Source: Ignavibacteria bacterium (GTDB lineage Bacteria; Bacteroidota; Ignavibacteria; Ignavibacteriales; Melioribacteraceae). Taken from it: a stretch of 6,299 nt of DNA. The notes beneath the pieces were generated by a model. That model searched no databases. It was given only the letters and a program-made list of their open reading frames with translations, and was not told the origin of the DNA. Shown here one piece after another: positions 1 to 5,790 of this stretch. The translations under genes and the position numbers were made by a program. Location: positions 1-6,299 of the forward strand of contig QILJ01000232.1 of NCBI GenBank assembly GCA_003233295.1, read 5' to 3'. Each line of letters opens with the position of its first letter. Position 1 is the stretch's first letter.

Positions 1-731
1 GGTGTCATGTGTCCGGCTTTGGGTATAATTACAAATTCTGAATTGGGAATATTTTCATTTAACGATTTCATAACTGCCGGCGGAGTGAGTGCATCATTTT
101 CCCCGACAATAATTAATGTCGGTATTTCAATCTTGCTCAAATAATTTGTCGTATCCGTTCTGCTGAGCATTGCTATCAATGCGCCTTTAACTCCGATTGG
201 ATCATTTGTTTTACATTTGTTCAAAACACTTTGAAATAGATCACTTCTATTTTCGATTGTATACTGAGCAAAACAAGTCGGGACAAAAGAATCGACGAAT
301 GCTTCAATTCCCTCTTCGTTTATCTGCTTGATTTTATTTGCTCTACCCAGTTTACCTTCATCGGAGTCAGCTTCAGCTCTTGTATCGCAGAGTATTAACG
401 AGCCGAATGTTTCCTGTGACCGCTCAACCGCACGGAAAGAAATATATCCGCCCATCGAAAGTCCGCACAAAGCAGGCTTTACTAATTCCAGTTCTGCAAT
501 TATTTTGAACAGATCGTCAACGTATAATTCCATTGTATATTGTCCATCACCAATAGCGCTGCTACCCAAACCTCTGATATCATAGGTGACACAGTAATAA
601 TCATTTTTCAGATACTCTATCTGTTTGTCCCACATTGTGTGATCGTATGGAAAGCCATGAACAAATATTATTGGTTGTTTGGATTCATCCCCAGAAGTAA
701 AAACATGAAGTCCATTGATTGTGAAACGCAT
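1..731 (-). CDS. alpha/beta-fold hydrolase, partial (C-terminal end beyond left edge)
   Basis: Translating the minus strand from ATG at 731 gives 243 uninterrupted codons that run off position 1. The protein has the alpha/beta-hydrolase layout: an HGFPYD oxyanion-hole loop (residues 25-30), a YDIRGLG strand-turn (50-56), the nucleophile elbow GLSMGG (90-95, Ser92), the acid in GENDALTPP (Asp213) and the catalytic His in AGHM (His241). The triad is therefore complete, and only roughly 20-30 residues should be missing compared with usual members of about 260-270 residues. No signal peptide is seen, so it is probably cytoplasmic. A GGAG Shine-Dalgarno (740-743 on this strand) lies 8 nt before the ATG and supports the start. 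The overall look resembles enol-lactonase/esterase-type members, but the substrate cannot be told from sequence. It is divergent from the gene at 1084. Family assignment is firm, the specific reaction unknown. Confidence 0.93.
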   Translation of the reverse strand, partial: MRFTINGLHVFTSGDESKQPIIFVHGFPYDHTMWDKQIEYLKNDYYCVTYDIRGLGSSAIGDGQYTMELYVDDLFKIIAELELVKPALCGLSMGGYISFRAVERSQETFGSLILCDTRAEADSDEGKLGRANKIKQINEEGIEAFVDSFVPTCFAQYTIENRSDLFQSVLNKCKTNDPIGVKGALIAMLSRTDTTNYLSKIEIPTLIIVGENDALTPPAVMKSLNENIPNSEFVIIPKAGHMT

Positions 732-767
732 AAAAGTTGCTCCAAAATAATTTAGATAAAAATAATT

Positions 768-952
768 CAACTCCGTTGGAGTTGTTGAACTACTTTATAA
801 CTTCTTTACCCCGAATTCCATTCGGGGCTAATAATAATTAGACTGCATCCGCAGTCTTCCGAACTACGAAGTAGTTCAATTCATAATAACTATGGGTAAA
901 ACCCATAGAATATAAATATAAAATAGAGAATATCAGAACTACAACGTAGTTC
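768..952. repeat. cluster of six short perfect hairpins in a divergent intergenic region
   Basis: Six perfect palindromes with 6-8 bp arms and 3-4 nt loops fall within 185 bp. They are 768-784 (CAACTCC/GGAGTTG, loop GTT), 809-827 (CCCCGAAT/ATTCGGGG, loop TCC), 841-856 (GACTGC/GCAGTC, loop ATCC), 861-877 (GAACTAC/GTAGTTC, loop GAA), 890-908 (CTATGGGT/ACCCATAG, loop AAA) and 936-952 (GAACTAC/GTAGTTC, loop AAC). The fourth and sixth share the same stem with different loops, and a lone half-stem (TTGAACTACTT, 785-795) pairs perfectly with 869-879. Stem sequences otherwise differ, so this is a family defined by shape rather than by one consensus. They sit between two gene starts and lack T-runs, so they are not ordinary terminators. 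As I recall, similar mixed hairpin clusters occur between genes in Bacteroidota-related genomes. Their function here is unknown. Confidence 0.85.
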
Positions 953-1018
953 AACTAAAAACATTAGAAATATTTATTTTAGATAAATAACTGTTAACTG
1001 AGTCTATTAATTTATTAA

Positions 1019-1059
1019 TTGTAAACTTTAATGTTGTAAATTTGTAAATTCATTATAAT
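1019..1059 (+). promoter_or_regulatory. candidate promoter for the CHASE2/sigma-54 activator gene
   Basis: The AT-rich stretch before the start at 1084 holds two overlapping possibilities. TAAATTTG at 1037-1044 matches the Bacteroidota -7 consensus TAnnTTTG exactly, with a TTG at 1019-1021 upstream at a shorter spacing than usual. TATAAT at 1054-1059 is a perfect generic -10 hexamer, but its only -35-like element (TTGTAA, 1034-1039) is too close. In such AT-rich DNA either match could arise by chance. Confidence 0.35.
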
Positions 1060-1083
1060 TACTTTTTCTAAACTAATTCTAAT

Positions 1084-3528
1084 ATGTTGAACATTCAAAA
1101 ATATTTAAAGAATAAAAATTTTGTTCGTATCGGGATACTCATTCTCTCCCTCCTAATTCTTGTGATATTTAAAAGTTCAACCGGAAGTATTAATTCATCC
1201 GTCGAATCGTTCTTCTATTCAATTCACGGCGCTGTAAAGCCTGACACCAATATTGTTTTGATAAAAATAACCCAGAACGATATTGAAAAACTCGGCGGTT
1301 GGCCCTTGAAAAGAAGTTACTACGCGCTGTTATTTGATAAACTTCTGGAGCAAAATCCGGCAAAGATCGGTTTGGAAGTTTTTCTTGCGAGCAATAGCAG
1401 TAACCAAAGTATTTATAACGATCTGATAATAAATGAGCTCAAAAAATCTGACAAGATCGTTCTCTCATGCTTATTGAGCACTCTTACAAACGATAACAAT
1501 ATTCTTTACACCGATTCCGTACTATCTCCTTTAGCCAATAGCGGATACAAACATATACAGCTTGGTCATATTAACTATTTGGAACTTCAGAGTATTTACA
1601 TCCCGCAAAAACTTATTTGGGGAAGTGATACTTTGTATTCCTTCTCGCAAATGTTAAGCGATCATGCAAACAGTCAACAGATGCTTTTAAAGATCAACTT
1701 TCGCTCATCAATAAAAGATTTCAGAAGCTACAGCTTAATTGAGTTTTTTGATCTGCTGGAGAATAAGAAATTACCCGTGCAGTTAAAAGATAAAATTGTA
1801 ATGATCGGGGTGACTGATCCGACAATTGGGAAATCGGTATCCAGCAGCTTTGATAAAGCGCTTCCAGGGCTTGGACTCCATGCAATTGCAGTGGATAATC
1901 TGTTGACGGGAAGTTTTTTAATAGATAAATACGTCTCACCTTCAACGTTTTTCTTTATTATACTCATTCTTCTGAACATTAGTATCGTAAGGAGATACCA
2001 ATTAATTTACTACCCGGTAATCTTTATTGTTTTTCTAGCAATTTCATTTGTATTCTTTACATCTTTCAACATCGAGTTGAATTATACGTCGTTTATTATT
2101 CCGATCTTTTTCCTTTTTATAGCGGAAATTGTTTTTAGGGTTCAAGAAAAGGAATATGAATTATCAGAAGTTTACAGCGAAATGGAAATTCTGGAAAGAG
2201 CCTTACTCTCTAAGGAAAAAGAACTATCAACCTTGGAAGAAGAAGCTGCTAAATTAAAGGAACCGCCGAAGCATCTTATCAAACAAGTTGAAACATTAAA
2301 AGAGCAGGTAACTAAACTACGACAATCGCAGGAAGAGAATGATACCGCTTTTCTAGCAGAAGACTCATCTGAAGCAAAAGACTTTTGTGGAATGGTTTAC
2401 TGCAGTTCGGCAATGCAAAAACTAGCGGATATGGTAACGCGTGTCGCCCCGACAGATGCATCGGTTTTGATAATCGGTCAAAGCGGAAGCGGAAAAGAAC
2501 TTATCGCAAATGCAATTCATAAGATGAGCAAAAGAAAAGATGAGAGTTATGTAGCATTTAACTGCGCTGCAATTCCGGAAAGTTTATTGGAAAGCGAATT
2601 GTTCGGTCATGTTAGAGGCGCCTTTACCGATGCCAGTTCCGACAAGATCGGCAGATTTGAAGCGGCAGATAAGGGCACGATCTTCTTGGATGAAATCGGA
2701 GAAACCTCAGAAAATTTCCAGACAAAATTGCTTAGAGTATTACAGACAGGGGAATTGCAGAAAGTGGGGTCGTCCGAAACGAAACATGTTGATATCCGCG
2801 TTATTGCTGCAACAAATAAAAATCTATCCGAATTGGTTAAGGAAAAACAATTTAGAGAAGACCTCTATTACAGACTTAATGTTATTACACTGGAAGTTCC
2901 TCCGTTAAGAGAAAGACCAGAAGATATTCCAATCATAGCCGAATACTTTGCAAAGCGCGAAAACCCGGAACTTAAAATCTCAAAAGCCGTGATGAAGATA
3001 CTGCTTAAGAACGAATGGATAGGCAACGTTAGGGAATTAGAGTCGACAATTAAAAGGTCTGCTATTTTTGCACAGACAGATAATAGAAATATTATTAAAA
3101 TCGTCGATCTCCCCTCTGAACTTGCACATCTAGATAAATCAAATCTTGAGCAGATGATTTTGGATTCTCTGCGCGAAAAGGAATTTTCACATTCTGCAAT
3201 AAATGAAACGGCAAAAGAATTAGGCAATATAAGCCGTACAATAATTTCAGAAAATTTCAGAGGGATATTCTTCCAGAATTACGTGCAGACAAATTTTGAT
3301 CTTGAACAGTCATGTAGAAATATCGTAAACTCGAATAATGAAGAAGCGCTCGAAAGAGTCCGCAAAAAAGGAAAAACATACCTTAAAAATTTGGAAGAAG
3401 ATCTTAAAAATATCGGTGAGCTTGGTTTTGATGAGATAAAAAGTAAATTCACTTCAAAATATAAAAATCTTCCTCAGAAGTATCACGCTTATCTTGATGA
3501 AGTGATTAAACATCTTTTAACTCAGTGA
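1084..3528 (+). CDS. membrane-anchored CHASE2 sensor / sigma-54-dependent transcriptional activator
   Basis: This 814-residue protein appears to be a one-component transmembrane regulator. Residues 13-30 form a first membrane helix. Residues 35-280 are a CHASE2-type extracytoplasmic sensor, with the GGWPLKRSYYALL block at 71-83 and a closing PGLGLHAIAVDNLLTG block at 261-276. Three hydrophobic helices follow (about 284-302, 307-326, 335-352), then a coiled coil (about 353-418). A sigma-54 AAA+ domain spans about 434-680: Walker A GQSGSGKE (465-472), a sigma-54 contact loop GAFTDA in place of GAFTGA (512-517), Walker B TIFLDE (532-537), arginine-finger region FREDLYYRL (590-598) and sensor II GNVRELE (647-653). 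Residues 687-750 look like a modified helix-turn-helix (INETAKELGNISRTII) with an unusual extension, followed by a charged helical tail. No receiver domain is present, so input is probably direct through CHASE2. No Shine-Dalgarno precedes the ATG. The stop codon lies inside a dispersed repeat. The ligand and target genes are unknown; the sigma-54 promoter at 5184 is a candidate target. Confidence 0.93.
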   Translation: MLNIQKYLKNKNFVRIGILILSLLILVIFKSSTGSINSSVESFFYSIHGAVKPDTNIVLIKITQNDIEKLGGWPLKRSYYALLFDKLLEQNPAKIGLEVFLASNSSNQSIYNDLIINELKKSDKIVLSCLLSTLTNDNNILYTDSVLSPLANSGYKHIQLGHINYLELQSIYIPQKLIWGSDTLYSFSQMLSDHANSQQMLLKINFRSSIKDFRSYSLIEFFDLLENKKLPVQLKDKIVMIGVTDPTIGKSVSSSFDKALPGLGLHAIAVDNLLTGSFLIDKYVSPSTFFFIILILLNISIVRRYQLIYYPVIFIVFLAISFVFFTSFNIELNYTSFIIPIFFLFIAEIVFRVQEKEYELSEVYSEMEILERALLSKEKELSTLEEEAAKLKEPPKHLIKQVETLKEQVTKLRQSQEENDTAFLAEDSSEAKDFCGMVYCSSAMQKLADMVTRVAPTDASVLIIGQSGSGKELIANAIHKMSKRKDESYVAFNCAAIPESLLESELFGHVRGAFTDASSDKIGRFEAADKGTIFLDEIGETSENFQTKLLRVLQTGELQKVGSSETKHVDIRVIAATNKNLSELVKEKQFREDLYYRLNVITLEVPPLRERPEDIPIIAEYFAKRENPELKISKAVMKILLKNEWIGNVRELESTIKRSAIFAQTDNRNIIKIVDLPSELAHLDKSNLEQMILDSLREKEFSHSAINETAKELGNISRTIISENFRGIFFQNYVQTNFDLEQSCRNIVNSNNEEALERVRKKGKTYLKNLEEDLKNIGELGFDEIKSKFTSKYKNLPQKYHAYLDEVIKHLLTQ

Positions 3529-3659
3529 ACCTCTGTGGCTTCTCTGTGTTCCTCAGTGTAACGCTTTTTAGGGGGACACAGAGCACACGAAGAAGACACG
3601 GAGTTGCACGGAGATTTAGAACCTTTGTTACTTTCTGTTTCTTCGGTTAATCTTACCAT
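3520..3659. repeat. dispersed CTCTGTG-rich repeat, copy A
   Basis: This stretch matches 4927-5072 in the same orientation along its whole length. The first ~93 bases are roughly 90% identical by eye, and the second half is looser but shares TAGAACCTTTG and CGGTTAATCT. The left part carries several CTCTGTG-like units (CCTCTGTGG, CTCTGTGTT, CTCAGTGTA). After a short GCTTTTTAGGGGG spacer the complementary strand carries the same kind of units, so an imperfect long hairpin is possible. The copy begins inside the last codons of the sigma-54 activator gene, and the TGA stop (3526-3528) is part of the repeat. It has no credible coding content. Similar sequences are familiar between genes in many environmental bacteria; their mechanism of spread is not established here. 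Confidence 0.8.
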
Positions 3660-3706
3660 GCGGAAGAAAGCCATAGTAAAATATTTTGCTTTTATTTGCA
3701 TATCGA

Positions 3707-4648
3707 CTATTTTAATAAAACCATAGATTTTGTTATTCTTTTTGAATTTGTTATTAAAGTATAGTAGTAAATACCGCTTGGTAGTTTAGCTGCATCAAAT
3801 TTAACGCTATATCTGCCGCTTTTCTTTTGCTCATTAACCAATGTTACAACTTCGCGCCCTAAAGTATCAAATACTTTTATTGTTACCATACCGTTAACCG
3901 GTATTGTATAATCAATTGTTGTAACGGGGTTAAATGGGTTCGGGTAATTATTTTCCAATTTTGTTTTAGTGGGTAGATTAATGTCTATCTTTTCTACATC
4001 AACGATGGTACCAAGCGTATCGCCATCAATTATTGCAGCAATAAGTACTTTGGGTCGTTCAGCATCCATATCCTCATAAACTAACCCCATACCGGAGGCT
4101 AATACCGCGTCATGATCCCAATATTCTTCAAGCTCACCGGAATTGTTATAAACGAAATAATAACTAAAAACCTTAAATGTGGATTGCTTACCCAAATAAG
4201 TTCCTTGATAAATTGTATCTACTTCTGCAATTTGACCCTCAACAAAAACACTATCGTCATATCGTGTATATACCCACCATCGATCATTAATTTTTGCATT
4301 TAAAATATAGATAAGTTTATTACGTGTTGTAGGATAATAATAAACACAAAAACATGTGTCAATAAGGTATCTTGGTTTTAGGCTTGCCCCATAATAAAGT
4401 AATTTTGTACCATCATACTTCAAAGAATCCTTTGTTATAGTTTCAGTTCTGATATAATTACCTGAATACTGCCAAAAGTTACCAACTTGCGAAGGGAAAA
4501 AACTGTATGGGTCAACATTAGAACTATCATTTTTGATATTCATAGTTATATTGTTTACATTAAAAAAATCTTCAACATTTTTAATTTCTTGTGCAAATAA
4601 TAAAATTTCAAACAGTTGCAGAAGAAATAATATTTTTAATATTTTCAT
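3707..4648 (-). CDS. secreted protein with T9SS C-terminal sorting domain
   Basis: The 313-residue product starts at ATG 4648 and opens with a signal peptide (residues 1-20, MKILKILFLLQLFEILLFAQ). An in-frame TTG at 4675 would add nine residues but spoils the signal peptide, so the ATG is preferred. The last ~85 residues form a type IX secretion sorting domain: NNYPNPFNPVTTIDYTIP, then IKVFDTLGREV, LPSGIYYYTL and a basic end at RITKSMVLLK. In this system the protein crosses the inner membrane by Sec and the outer membrane by T9SS, then is released or attached to the surface. The middle (about 40-225) is rich in aromatic residues, with FFPSQVGNFWQYSG near its start and GMGLVYEDMDAERP near its end; it resembles uncharacterised Ignavibacteriales exported proteins and shows no catalytic motif. 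It is convergent with the sigma-54 activator and flanked on both sides by copies of one repeat. No clear terminator follows it. Export route is confident, function unknown. Confidence 0.92.
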   Translation of the reverse strand: MKILKILFLLQLFEILLFAQEIKNVEDFFNVNNITMNIKNDSSNVDPYSFFPSQVGNFWQYSGNYIRTETITKDSLKYDGTKLLYYGASLKPRYLIDTCFCVYYYPTTRNKLIYILNAKINDRWWVYTRYDDSVFVEGQIAEVDTIYQGTYLGKQSTFKVFSYYFVYNNSGELEEYWDHDAVLASGMGLVYEDMDAERPKVLIAAIIDGDTLGTIVDVEKIDINLPTKTKLENNYPNPFNPVTTIDYTIPVNGMVTIKVFDTLGREVVTLVNEQKKSGRYSVKFDAAKLPSGIYYYTLITNSKRITKSMVLLK

Positions 4649-4926
4649 TCTATCTTCATAGGTATTGTTTGTCAAATGTTTTTCAAAAGCTAAGTAAACC
4701 CGCTAAAAATTTTCGTGGCTTCAAAACGTCTTTATCAAAAAAGAATTTTTCTTTTTCCCATAAAAAAGGGACTCCGAAAATTGAGGAACTATTTTGGTAA
4801 AGAAATAAATTACATTTATTAAATAAGAATAATTAAAGATTGTTGCAACAGAAAAAAAAACCGATATCATATTTATATTTCACTATAGTATAAACCGCTA
4901 CTATAGTATAATAGAAAATGCTTGTT
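4649..4926. other. AT-rich gene-free stretch upstream of the T9SS cargo gene
   Basis: I see no credible gene here; open frames on either strand are short and lack a start context. It holds an A/T hairpin at 4738-4756 (AAAAAGAA/TTCTTTTT, loop TTT) and an 8-bp palindrome GTTGCAAC near 4840-4847. The promoter of the minus-strand T9SS gene should lie between 4676 and about 4800. TAGCTTTT there, just upstream of the gene on its strand, is one base off the Bacteroidota TAnnTTTG box, which is too weak to call. Confidence 0.5.
4882..4911. repeat. paired 12-bp direct repeat with internal palindromes (possible operator)
   Basis: ACTATAGTATAA occurs twice exactly, at 4882-4893 and 4900-4911, with an 18-bp period. 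Each unit contains the 8-bp palindrome ACTATAGT, and the second ends in a TATAAT hexamer (4907-4912). Two spaced palindromes suggest a binding site for a dimeric regulator or a promoter, but no gene starts immediately downstream; the next feature is repeat copy B. Confidence 0.45.
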
Positions 4927-5072
4927 ACTCCGTGAACCTCTGTGCTTCTCTGTGTTCCTCTGTGTAACGCTTTTTGGGGGACACAAAGCTCACGAAGAAG
5001 ACACAAAGTTGCACAGAGGGAAATATTCTTAGAACCTTTGCGACTTAGCGTCTCAGCGGTTAATCTTTCCAT
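4927..5072. repeat. dispersed CTCTGTG-rich repeat, copy B
   Basis: Second copy of the element at 3520-3659, same orientation, slightly longer because of a few extra bases near 5020-5028. It begins ACTCCGTGAACCTCTGTG, continues through further CTCTGTG units to GCTTTTTGGGGG, then carries inverted units (GACACAAAG, GTTGCACAGAG) and ends CGGTTAATCTTTCCAT. The halves are complementary enough for an imperfect hairpin. Frames across it encode only low-complexity Cys/Leu-rich or Arg-rich strings and should not be annotated as genes. The two copies bracket the T9SS cargo gene about 1.3 kb apart, so that gene could be lost or inverted by recombination only if orientation allowed; as direct repeats they would favour deletion. 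Confidence 0.8.
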
Positions 5073-5075
5073 TCA

Positions 5076-5157
5076 CCTGAAAATTTCCATTCAGGCATTT
5101 CAGCTTGATTTCCAGGCAAATCATTCTGACCCTTCCATATGTTAACTTATTGTTAAC
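5076..5157. promoter_or_regulatory. dyad symmetries upstream of the sigma-54 promoter (candidate activator sites)
   Basis: Between repeat copy B and the promoter are an inverted repeat CCTGAA-N8-TTCAGG (5076-5095) and two GTTAAC palindromes (5141-5146 and 5152-5157), the second extended to the 10-bp palindrome TTGTTAACAA (5150-5159). The GTTAAC centres are 11 bp apart, about one helical turn. Relative to the predicted transcription start near 5211 they lie at about -135 to -115 and -70 to -54, distances where sigma-54 activators or other regulators can bind. Binding is inferred only from symmetry and position. Confidence 0.35.
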
Positions 5158-5183
5158 AAACAATTTACACCTCTACCATCCTC

Positions 5184-5200
5184 TTGGCACAGCGCTTGTA
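5184..5200 (+). promoter_or_regulatory. sigma-54 (-24/-12) promoter of the lipoprotein gene
   Basis: TTGGCACAGCGCTTGTA fits the sigma-54 consensus YTGGCACGrNNNTTGCW closely. The -24 block TTGGCAC is intact, the GG (5186-5187) is exactly 10 bp from the -12 dinucleotide (5198-5199), and TTG is present. Deviations are A for G after the -24 block and GT instead of GC at -12. Transcription would start near 5211, giving a leader of about 50 nt to the ATG at 5262. The match stands just upstream of a gene, on the right strand, in a window that also encodes a sigma-54 activator. Confidence 0.7.
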
Positions 5201-5261
5201 TGTTGTTGGGCAAAAATGAACGACAAACAACAAATCATTAACAAATAGCTGGGAGGCTAAA

Positions 5262-5789
5262 ATGAAACACTTAAAATCACTAACCATTAACGGTTTAATA
5301 TTTACAATGTTGCTATTCTTATTTGCTGCATGTCAGGAAGATTCATCGATAACAGAACCTACCGGAGGATCTGACTACGATCAAATCCAAAAAGTTATCT
5401 CTGACGATGAAGTAATCCAATCTTTTGAACCAAACTACAACGAGGAAGAAGCAATGGATTTGCTAACGGGTGGACTAGCAAAGACCATTTATCCTGTTAA
5501 AGTCGGACAAAGAATGGTATTGGTTAACAGAAATATCGATATTAATATTCAAGGCGATTCCGCATTTGCTTTTGTTACCAACACTTTTAAAGGAATACTG
5601 TTCATCGCCGCTTCATATGATGAATTCTCCTCAATTGATAGCAACACAGTTGACACCTTAATCCAAAAAAAATTCACTGCAACAACTACAAGAAATGTAG
5701 TCCTTGTTAAAAGAGATAATAAAATCAACCCGCTGCGAAATTGGAAAATAGTAAAAGTCTCTTTACCTGAAGGTGGAGTGATTCCCTAA
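5262..5789 (+). CDS. lipoprotein, N-terminal part of a frame-split gene
   Basis: The 175-codon frame begins at ATG 5262 after a strong Shine-Dalgarno, GGGAGG (5251-5256), 5 nt away. Residues 1-24 are a lipoprotein signal (hydrophobic run to LFAAC, Cys24), followed by an acidic, Ser/Thr-rich linker, so the mature protein should be lipid-anchored in the cell envelope. The body (about 40-170) contains beta-rich segments such as YPVKVGQRMVLVNRN and NVVLVKRDNK, and ends NWKIVKVSLPEGGVIP just before TAA at 5787-5789. The same protein sequence appears to continue without a break in the +1 frame to 6177, so the intact product would be about 304 residues. A sigma-54-type promoter lies upstream and a terminator downstream, making it a single-gene unit. 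I do not recognise the domain; no catalytic motif is visible. Confidence 0.85.
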   Translation: MKHLKSLTINGLIFTMLLFLFAACQEDSSITEPTGGSDYDQIQKVISDDEVIQSFEPNYNEEEAMDLLTGGLAKTIYPVKVGQRMVLVNRNIDINIQGDSAFAFVTNTFKGILFIAASYDEFSSIDSNTVDTLIQKKFTATTTRNVVLVKRDNKINPLRNWKIVKVSLPEGGVIP

Positions 5790-5790
5790 C
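5771..5790 (+). other. +1 frameshift junction at CCC-TAA-C
   Basis: The upstream frame reads ATT-CCC-TAA (stop at 5787). Moving one base forward on CCCT gives CCT-AAC-GGG-AAT, and the new frame stays open to 6177. The new frame has a stop just before the junction (TGA, 5779-5781), so the switch must fall within about 5782-5787. Three readings are possible: a one-base insertion that made a pseudogene, a sequencing or assembly error, or programmed +1 frameshifting. The third deserves mention because the layout resembles the prfB site (CUU-UGA-C): a proline codon that can slip on CCCU, a stop in the A site, then C, with an SD-like AGGTGGAG (5771-5778) 5 nt upstream of the CCC. Confidence 0.75.

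Noticed and set aside
328..755. Two plus-strand open frames over the left end
   Set aside because: They are antisense to the alpha/beta-hydrolase, whose catalytic motifs lie on the minus strand, and have no ribosome site or recognisable content.
768..952. CRISPR array or tandem terminators
   Set aside because: The palindromes differ in sequence and spacing, there are no constant repeats with unique spacers, and none is followed by a T-run.
1721..3227. Several open frames inside the sigma-54 activator gene on other frames and the minus strand
   Set aside because: They are shadows of a gene whose domain motifs are unambiguous in its own frame.
3660..3706. Terminator between the convergent genes
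   Set aside because: The stretch is AT-rich but I find no stable stem followed by a T-run for either strand.
4649..4675. Upstream TTG start for the T9SS cargo gene
   Set aside because: It would place nine polar residues before an ideal signal peptide that begins at the ATG at 4648.
4833..5145. Open frames on both strands across repeat copy B
   Set aside because: The predicted peptides are translations of the repeat units and lack homologous coding signals; copy A does not preserve them.
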